Below are positions 56,315-64,000 of a stretch of 64,000 nucleotides of DNA, piece after piece. A program made the translations under genes and the position numbers. The stretch is from Fremontodendron californicum (lineage: Eukaryota; Streptophyta; Magnoliopsida; Malvales; Malvaceae). The notes under the pieces were generated by a model. That model was not told the origin of the DNA. It worked only from the letters and a program-made list of their open reading frames with translations, and made no database searches. How positions within the stretch are numbered: the stretch's first letter is position 1; each line of letters starts with the position of its first letter. Where the stretch lies: NCBI GenBank assembly GCA_030761205.1, contig JAULJL010000028.1, positions 15,861,001 through 15,925,000 of the forward strand. The letters are read 5' to 3'.

Positions 56315-59300
56315 GAAAACAAAATGCATCAGACAGACAAAACAGAAAAAAACTTACCGGGCACATTGGGGCCTGACCATAGATCATGTCCATAATCAGC
56401 AAAAATAACTCCTTCCACAGGCCTCAGCTGCACAAAAGCAAAAAAAATTAAACAATGAGTAGAATTCTCACAGGCATCGATGATAATCTTGTTCTTTAAT
56501 TCTCATCCGCCTAGAGCTAGATTCTTATAGCCTTATCCAAGCCTATGTTGCTCCGACTCTTCATTTTTCTTGTAGTAACCGTGTTCTACGCATTTCCGGA
56601 CATGGGTATGGGATATGATCCTCTAAGGACCCTCCAAATACATGGAAATCTTGAAAAAAAAAATTGAACATACCCGTGTCCGAAACTCACACCTGAGCCG
56701 AGTAACATAAATCCAAGCCCTATGAGTTCTGGAATAAGAGAATAACATCACACACAATGCATTTATCTTCACTAATATAAGTTCTGCATTAGCCTCCACA
56801 TCTAATGCTCTTCTCCTCCAACAAGTCATATTCTTTACCAATGAATGGTGGGCTTAATTAAAACTCAATAGGCAATGGGTTACATATGATGGGGATATGC
56901 ATCCAGTACTACAAAAGGAAGATCCTGGAATTAGGATCTGCATATTGCCCTACCTTTAGCATATTAGCAAATTTGGTGATTGAACAGCAATATCTTATAT
57001 CTAAATCAATTTGGAGAAGTAACCCTCTCACTGAAACTCAACTATGATATTCAACACTGTCATGAAAAAATATCATTTCTAATGATTGGCCTAGAAATTT
57101 AGAAACAGAATGCACAGAAAATGTCATTAGCCATCCATAAATCCCGATTGTTGGAGTCTTGAGTGTTACTATGCTAACTAAACTAACTAAAGTAACTAAG
57201 ATATGTAGTACAAAACTTATCTTTAAGGCTGAGATGTGAGCAGGACCTCTGTCCTCAAAGCCAGTTTCGACTCCTCTTAAACACTACCTTGGCTGCAAGC
57301 AAACCAAAAATGGTTTCCCGGTTTCTAGGATTCAATAGTCAATGGTCCACAGCACCTTGCGCACGAAATTCACAAGTGCTCTAGAGACATTGCCCAAGTT
57401 TCTCATAGAAGGTGGCCCCACGTTCACACCAATACTAGGTGAGTTTCATAAAGTGAGTGTGCAACACATACCACCAAGTAGGGCTATGAAACTCATTAAG
57501 AGTACAAACTCAAGCTCCCAACTATTAGAATATGCACAACTGTCACCATTATATTTACACCATAGGAGGGATAGAATTATAACAACGCTTACAACTAATC
57601 AGTGACTTGTTTTCCCGTTGAACCAAGATCCCAGGATCTCAACTCGCATAGGTGGAGTTGGAAAATAACTAAAATTAATTAATACGTAAAATAAATTTGT
57701 TACACATGGAAAGCCATATCCATCAGCTAGCATCTAGTAACGTTGTCAAGGGCGCAAGGCGCACTCTAGGCGCTAGAACTCTTATATTGCCTCAGGGCCC
57801 AAGGCGCAAAAAAAGCGCTCGCCTGAGTGAAGTAAGGTGCAATATGTATATGTGTTTTTGTATGTGTGTCTGTGTGTGTATATATAAAATAAGCTTAAGA
57901 TATATAACTATGATAATAAACTCTAAAGAGTGATCTAGTTTATCTACAAAACATGCAATTTTCTTTTGTTGCCCAATATGCATGATTTCCTTATGATCCC
58001 ATGTCTGTTGTTGAATACTCAAATATTGAGAAGTAGAGAGTTTGATACTATCCCCTTTCTTACTAGTAAAAGTACATCTAATGAAAAAAGTTAAAATAAA
58101 AATAAAAAATAAAAAAATTAAAGAGAACTTCACTCAGGCCGGCTTTTTTTACACCTATCGCCTTACAAAAAAGCACGCCTAGGCGCACCAGGCATGCTCA
58201 TGATCAAATACGCCTCACCCGAAAGGTTCTAAGGTGCTTTTATTATCTAACACTAAGGCGCAAGACGTAGGCGCACCTAGGCGCACGCCTTGACAACACT
58301 GGCATCAACCACATGTCATTTGATCGACACCTCATGACACTTTGCAAACAAGTGTCAAATAAGTTGGCAGCTTAGTGCTAACTAACCTCATTAGAATTCC
58401 CGATAAATATAGGCTTAGGGGTTCAACTGATATTGCTCCCCTCCAAGTTGGTTTCTAGTAAACTTCACACTTATTTTTCTAATTACAACCACTTAAAATA
58501 CTTTCCTTCTGTTTGAATTTAACATAATACTCTTCTCATACAGTATATTAGAATATAACTTAGTCACGATATTTAACTGGTAAAATTTGCATGTTTCACT
58601 CAGTCTTTGTAGTTCACAATTTCTATGTTACTCCGACTCTTCATTTACCCTGAAGTACCCGTGTCCGACACATTCGGACAAAGGTATAGGGGTATGATCC
58701 TCCAAATATATGGAAAAACTTACAAAAAAATTGAGCATACCCATATCGACACATACCCGTGTCCGACACTCAACCCCGAGTCCGAGTAACATAGGTTCAC
58801 ATACAAGGTTACAGAAACCACTAGCTGTTGAATCCAAAAGCTGAACACCATGATAACCCTATTTGCATCTGAGACATTACTTAGGGAGGGAAAAAACCAA
58901 TCTCAAGGTCAACGTTTCTGCCACGTCTCAGCCTTATAGATAAGTCTTCTATGATACACTTTTAATTATTTTAATTAGCTTAATTATATAAGTAGCACCA
59001 CACAGAATAAGCACTTTAAAATTGTACAATCAACACTGGCATCAGTTGGTTCAGCTTAGGATAAACTTCAACCAGCATCACTTGATTTTGAGTCCCAGTT
59101 TCAACATGACATTCCAGAGTCAAGGATAAATAAATAAATAAATAAATCTATTTCCTGCCATCCACTTTCGGACTTACTCATCTATTGTTTGTCCCATCAG
59201 CTTGAAACAATTTTTAAAGAACATTTTAATTGAAATTGTGTAAAACAAGTTTTCACTGACATTGTGTTTTAGAACAATGTTTTCAGATAAACTATTAAGT

Positions 59301-62280
59301 AGTAATTAAAAAGGCTAGTAAAATACGAGAAACATGTCTGACTCACGTTTTCAAAAGCACATCAGTTTTGTAAATTAGGTTTGGAAGTGAATGCATTCGG
59401 GAAATAGCTTTTTATTCAGATGGATTTTATCAGACTCTTATTTTTTATATGTTCCGTGCTGAGTTAACTTTTCAAGTTTGAAGTACCAATATGAGTACCA
59501 GACTTGGTAGTTGCTGATATTTGGTCTTATCTCATTCGAAACTTCTCTCTATACAGAATATTTATAGATGTTTAGGAGTTCCTAATGTCTATCTTGCTTT
59601 ACACCAGGCAGTTAATAAACACAAATCTATATAAAGCTCAAAACCATGTAGAATCAAGGTGAAAGGTCCTAAACAAAGGCAAAAGAAAGGAATACAACAT
59701 CCATATCATATGGTAAAGCACAAGATACGCAAAATTAAAGAAAAAAAAGAGGCAGAATTTTAAATACCTACCATTGGGAAGGTAACTTCACTAGAGCCAA
59801 CTACATAAGATCGACCAGAGCCTACAGCACCTTCTTTATAACCTCTCACGCTGTTTGTTCCCCCAATAACAAATGCTTCATGAGGAGAAAAATTACCCAC
59901 CACATGCCCACCAGACAATCTAGCAATCAAAAATAGCGCAAGTCAGCAAACTATGCCAAAACTCTCTCCCCCTTTCTCTCTCCGTTAATTTCTTTCTTGG
60001 GGAGAAATATTGAAGTTCAGGGTCAAACCATGCAATCGTGGAAAACTTGTAAGTTCAGAAAACAAATTAAAGAGAAATAGAGTTGTCAATTAATGATTAT
60101 CCTCCCAAATATACACCACAAAAGTTATCATACGTCGCTCCTTGCGTACAAAAAAGTACATCATAAGCATAATACCTTAAAAGAAGGCGAGCAGGACCAA
60201 TTCCAACCCCTTTACTCGCACGAACATTCACTCTGTTGAAGAACAGCCACTCAGGCATGACAGGAAGTCCTTGTTCCATGTTAAATGCAAACTGCAAAGG
60301 TGACAGAAATGAGGCCCATCCATATAATAAGTGATGGAAAACCATAGGTTACAGATACTAACCATGGAGGAACCTTGGTCACCATTACCAGTATAGACAC
60401 TTTCAAATTTGGCCAGTAACACATCATCGTAAGGCTTACCACTACATTAAGAAATTAATTAAGAAAAGAGGATTTAATAGAAGATTAGAAGCAAGCAAAT
60501 TATACCATAAAAGTATCAACAACAGCAAATTAATGTAGAGCAATCTATCTTACAGAAGCTATACAACACCAGGCATCAGAGATACATACCTTGCAGTAAG
60601 TGGGCTGCCATAGAAGTCTTTAATAATTGGATTTCCTTTTTCATCATGAGCACCAGCATGCTAGAATATTGGGATCAAATATTAAAAACAAATCATATAA
60701 CTGAGACATAAGCCTTAATCCAAAAAAAAATCAAATTCAGGTTCAAAATGAAAACTAAATTTAAGGCACTACTTTTCACAAACTTTGGTCTGAAGAAAAC
60801 TGAGAACAGATACCTAGCTGACAAGAAAAACAAGCTATTGAATGAAGTAACATGCTGTACCTGAAAAATAAGCCCAGATGTTCCACTCCATTTTGGCCTG
60901 ATTGGTCGACTAAACTCTACACCAGCTGTTACACGGCCAATGCTCAGACTGCTATTGTCATGTTGGTTACCATGCACAAGTGTCCCAGAGGTTCTTGAAT
61001 TCTAACACAAATAAAACAGCTCAAATAATAATCAATCTTCCAATCATCCAAAAAGTAAAAGCAAACCCCACCTGGAGAATTATTGTTCTAGATGTCCGCT
61101 TGTCATCTCCTTCAATCCATGGGTCTGTGTAGTTAATGCGGAATGTAGAGTCAATTTGGCCCCTCTCTAAGGAAACATTAAGCTTTTGGTTTCTTCCAAA
61201 CAAATTTCTATCAGAGTATGCAAAGCTGCACATAGGAAATAAAAGAGTATGAGACAAGATAAACAGCATATCACATGTCATAACATATATAGAACAGAAT
61301 ATAAATTCCACTCCTTTTTTGTCTCAATAACAATGGGGGGAATTGAGAAAAGCTGAAGGCTCATAGTGACCTAACAAGAGTACAAGACCATATATGTGCA
61401 GTAACATATAAGAAAGCTTGCACCCAAGAAACAGGAATACAATAAGAAGCCAAGATGGGGGGAAAAAAAAAAGAAATAGAAAGAAAATGCATCGAATAAA
61501 ATACATCATTATAAATATGATTTTTTCCTTCAGTACCGGAGTACCCTGGTTCTCAAACATGCAACCCCAGGAAAGCAACTTCTATTTTATCAATTACTAC
61601 GCACATTACCGCTTGACAAGAACCACTAAGAAATAAGAAACCACAGTCCACAAGATTGACAACCAAAGGAATTGACTACAGACTCTCACGACGAATCCAA
61701 AGCCAATTAATTCTCAAAATGATAGCTTACTCTGGAACAACAACAACTAACTGTTGGTTGGCTTTTTCACTCAAATTTATTCCTGAAAACAAATCCTGCT
61801 TGCAGTATGCAGAGTAATAACAAAAAATGCACACTTCTGATATGAGTAATGGAATAAATTAACCAATGTGAATTGCGTTCCATTCAAAAATTGAATCTCC
61901 CCAAAGCATGAAAAGAAATTCACTGAGATGAAACTTGTAATTCATCTGCACAAATCACAATGAACCCCAGATGGAGAAAGGTGAATGGAAAAACTGAATC
62001 AGCCACAAAAGCACCATGACTGTTACCTTCCAAAAAGTCCTGATAGAGGGCCACTTGTAATCCTACAAAATTAAAAATCGCTTAAATAAATGTTCTTTTA
62101 GATATACCATAGCTAAATAAGTATGAACTTTGGTAACTAAATTAGGTGAGGATAGATGCTAGCACAGGTAGCATTGCAATTTAACTAGCATAACTTACCC
62201 ACTTGATATTCCAGCACCAGCAGAAAAACGACCACTTGGACGTTCAACAACATTCATTGTCAAATCAACCTTACCAGCAT
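55656..62280 (-). CDS. OEP80: OEP80 (Toc75-V) type Omp85 outer-envelope protein, C-terminal part
   Basis: Ten exons: 62280-62199, 62062-62027, 61225-61072, 61001-60861, 60660-60590, 60441-60363, 60291-60176, 59919-59772, 56427-56358, 55810-55656 (TAA stop). All are GT-AG with consistent phases, giving about 350 residues. Diagnostic stretches: VDLTMNVVERPSGRFSAGAG (end of the POTRA region), LFGRNQKLNVSLERGQIDS, RINYTDPWIEGDDKRTSR, FAFNMEQGLPVMPEWL, and GGTNSVRGYKEGAVGSGRSY with the Omp85 VRGY loop-6 motif, then SPLGPLRLEYAFND at the last strands. OEP80 is an essential plastid outer-envelope beta-barrel thought to assemble other barrel proteins. The N-terminus and POTRA domains lie beyond the right edge. 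Changes such as DLWSGP for DLGSGP are seen but no stops. Intron 56428-59771 is 3.3 kb and loaded with repeats. Confidence 0.9.
56207..56312. repeat. Poly-C and poly-A/T low-complexity tract in OEP80 intron
   Basis: A C10 run (56207-56216) is followed by A- and T-rich sequence and an A38 run (56275-56312), about 45 bp before (in + coordinates) the splice donor at 56357. Prone to length errors in sequencing. Confidence 0.85.
56543..56710 (+). mobile_element. 8-bp-TSD MITE family, copy 6 (OEP80 intron)
   Basis: Starts CTATGTTGCTCCGACTCTTC and ends GAGCCGAGTAACATAA. It has a perfect 8-bp target duplication ATCCAAGC (56535-56542, 56711-56718). 168 bp. Confidence 0.88.
57740..58300. mobile_element. 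Foldback-type element with AAGGCGC subterminal repeats (OEP80 intron)
   Basis: The left end reads GTTGTCAAGGGCGCAAGGCG and the right end reads GGCGCACGCCTTGACAACAC, inverted copies. Further in, GCGCTCGCCTGAGTGAAGT (about 57813-57832) and ACTTCACTCAGGCCGG (about 58127-58142) also pair, so the arms are about 95 and 170 bp. The arms are GC-rich with repeated AGGCGC/GCGCCT words, unlike the AT-rich centre. No clear target duplication and no coding capacity. Confidence 0.65.
58623..58794 (+). mobile_element. 8-bp-TSD MITE family, copy 7 (OEP80 intron)
   Basis: Starts CTATGTTACTCCGACTCTTC and ends GAGTCCGAGTAACATAG. GTTCACAT follows it and GTTCACAA lies three bases before it (58612-58619), so the target duplication is probably GTTCACA plus one changed base, with a TTT slippage. 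Confidence 0.8.
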
Positions 62281-64000
62281 CTACAATGTTGCACAATCAA
62301 AACAATAATAGACAAATAAATACATAGAAATGCTCTCAAAATATTAACATGAAAGCACCTTTACTTGCAAACCATTACAAACAAAAGGTAGCATATCATG
62401 TGATGCTTTATGAATCAATAAATGTCAAATCCTGTAAAGGAAAACTAATTAAAATGTATCCACTGATTTCAACAAAAGCTTGGTGGAATTTTTATGTGGA
62501 CAACCTTAGTACCTAAGAACCATATAGAGAACCCAAAAATATTAAAGAAAATACTGCTCTCTCCTAAAAGCTGGATGTCAAATAACCTCCAGAGAGCACC
62601 ATTAAAGTCAGTCTTTATGACAACTGAAAAGAAAACAAGAAAAAAAAAATTCATACTCTCAGACCATTGAAAATTTGGTCTTCCATATATACCTTTAACT
62701 CTTTATTGCAGCAACTATCCACCAAACAACGCCAATATTCAAAAGCAATTGCGTTCTTGAAAACATTAGAAATTTCTTAGGAACCAAAAGAGTATAGGAC
62801 TATTTCAGACAAACGAATACAGTGCCAACTTCTAAAGCTTACACTGAAGGACTTCCCATGTCAATGTATTCTCAAGTCTATTTTCAGTAACTAAGAAAGC
62901 TTTGCATCAATAACAATGGGAATGAACATGCAGCATATAGAATTTAATTTGCTATTACTAGTATTTACTATGACAACTTATGTTACATGGACTCGGGTAC
63001 ACATATCCGAAGTGTTCGATTCGACTTTTTTTCAGATTCTTCAACTCGTGGATTCGGCTAAAAAAGGTCCGAAAATAAGATACAGGTACGTAGATAAGTC
63101 ATATTAAATATTTTTGAAAAGTATATAATACATTAATACTTTATATAAATAGGATTCTTTTTATTTTTTCTTTATAAAAATAAAAAACAATATTTTTCTT
63201 TGAAAATATTTCATTTATCAAATTCATTTGTAAAATTAAAAAAAAAAAAAAAGAAACAACAAGAGGTATATGACATGGACCAGAAGACAGCCCACCATAG
63301 CCTTCATTGGCGTTAACACAGAAACCAAGTTTTGATATAAGTTTGAAATGAACCCAGCCCAAAAAGGTCCAAAAGATGAAAAAGCACACCATTACAAGCA
63401 TACACACAAAAAAAAAAAAACCAGAGAATCAAAAAGTTAAACATGCGGCTAAAAACACAACATCCAAATTTCAAACACATCATCTTCTTCGTCTTTTTCC
63501 CAGCACTTCCATTGTCGCTTCTTCTTCAGCTTCTTCCTCCTGCTGCAGCACTCATAGCCAACCACAAGAAGCCGTGTCCACATTTTTTATGATATATCAG
63601 ACACATATTTTGTATCCGTACCAGTGTCATGTCGAGTCGACACCGGTATGGCGGTCATAAACGGCGAGTCCGTGTAACAAAGATGACAACATTACAGTTA
63701 TCTTAGTCCATAACAGTACACATTACAGTAATCCAAAATAGAGTTCAGTACACATTCTTGTTATTGCATAATATTTACTATGACATCATCACAGTTAATC
63801 TTAGTCCATAATAATATTCCAGAATAAAATTCAGTAGACATTCTTGTTATAGCATTATTATGTGTCTGAAAATTCAGCTTTAAATCAGGTAAGGTCCTCA
63901 GCATGAACAATTGACTAAAAACTCAGAAGGAGATTGCACATCAAATACATTTTTCAGGAATTAGCTTAAACATTGTCAACCAGCTAAGCATACCTCAGAA
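62281..64000 (-). other. OEP80 intron sequence up to the window edge
   Basis: No exon of the conserved protein is found between 62281 and the edge. It contains a 705-bp TIR element (62978-63682). The last six or seven bases (minus strand TTCTGAG before GTATGC) may be the end of the next upstream exon, but the reading phase does not agree with the 62280 acceptor. Confidence 0.5.
62978..63682. mobile_element. 705-bp TIR element with 8-bp target duplication (OEP80 intron)
   Basis: The ends TTATGTTACATGGACTCGGG and CGAGTCCGTGTAACAAAG are inverted with few mismatches. The duplication ATGACAAC flanks it (62970-62977, 63683-63690). The ends resemble those of the small MITE family (TATGTTACTCGGACTCG), so it may be a longer relative. 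There is no transposase-like ORF inside; a CT/AG-rich segment lies at 63480-63550. Confidence 0.75.

Noticed and set aside
61737..61784. Open, well-spliced-looking segment between OEP80 exons (AGGAATAAATTTGAG... to CCAGA before GTAAGC)
   Set aside because: Exon 62062-62027 joins exon 61225-61072 directly in phase, giving LFGSFAYSDRNLFG as in the family. Including this segment would add residues not known in OEP80.
62836..62883. Possible small exon in the upstream OEP80 intron with TTAG acceptor and GTAAGC donor
   Set aside because: Its translation (RLENTLTWEVLQ in one frame, stop in another) has no place in the OEP80 protein between the POTRA end and VDLTMNVVERPSG.

Overview
The window is nuclear DNA from a flowering plant, most likely a dicot. 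Its two clear host genes are split by many short introns with GT/AG junctions, the non-coding DNA is very AT-rich, and more than half of the window is transposon sequence. Retroelements carrying this type of ORF1 are familiar from cotton-family (Malvaceae) genomes, so Malvaceae is my guess at low confidence.

Layout from left to right. (1) 1-13755: the 5' half of a giant Ty3/gypsy retrotransposon of the Tat/Ogre type on the minus strand. In sense order it has a 5.3-kb 5' LTR, a primer-binding site, a leader, ORF1 (DUF7745-like domain plus coiled coil), gag, protease with a G-patch-like segment, a candidate 209-bp intron, and reverse transcriptase running off the left edge. It carries many stops and frameshifts. 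(2) 13756-16830: a much older, different gypsy gag-pro relic, with a tRNA-Met-like SINE head inside it. (3) 17544-18080: a candidate MITE. (4) 18528-26965 (+): a complete 12-exon gene for a ZIP-family zinc transporter (ZTP29, 276 aa), with a cluster of small 8-bp-TSD MITEs in and after it. (5) 27891-47445: a second Ogre-type element. It lost all of pol and half of its 3' LTR by an internal deletion, and its 3' LTR was later split by a solo LTR (30167-35307) flanked by a perfect 5-bp target duplication. (6) 49117-53907: a complete Mutator-like element with about 740-bp terminal inverted repeats, each carrying four GC-rich palindromes, a 9-bp target duplication, and a two-exon transposase gene broken by one stop codon. 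(7) 55656-62280 (-): the C-terminal ten exons of an OEP80/Toc75-V type Omp85 outer-envelope protein. The 5' part of this gene lies beyond the right edge, and its introns hold further MITEs and foldback elements.

The two host genes are unrelated in role: an endomembrane zinc transporter and a plastid outer-envelope beta-barrel. The rest is a record of nested transposition. The items most worth a second look are these: a leader block that is about 98% identical between the two Ogre elements while their flanking LTRs and ORFs are visibly more diverged; the frame-restoring intron between Pro and RT; the ORF1 domain; the alternating palindromes in the Mutator-like TIRs; and a small MITE family with seven copies in this window.
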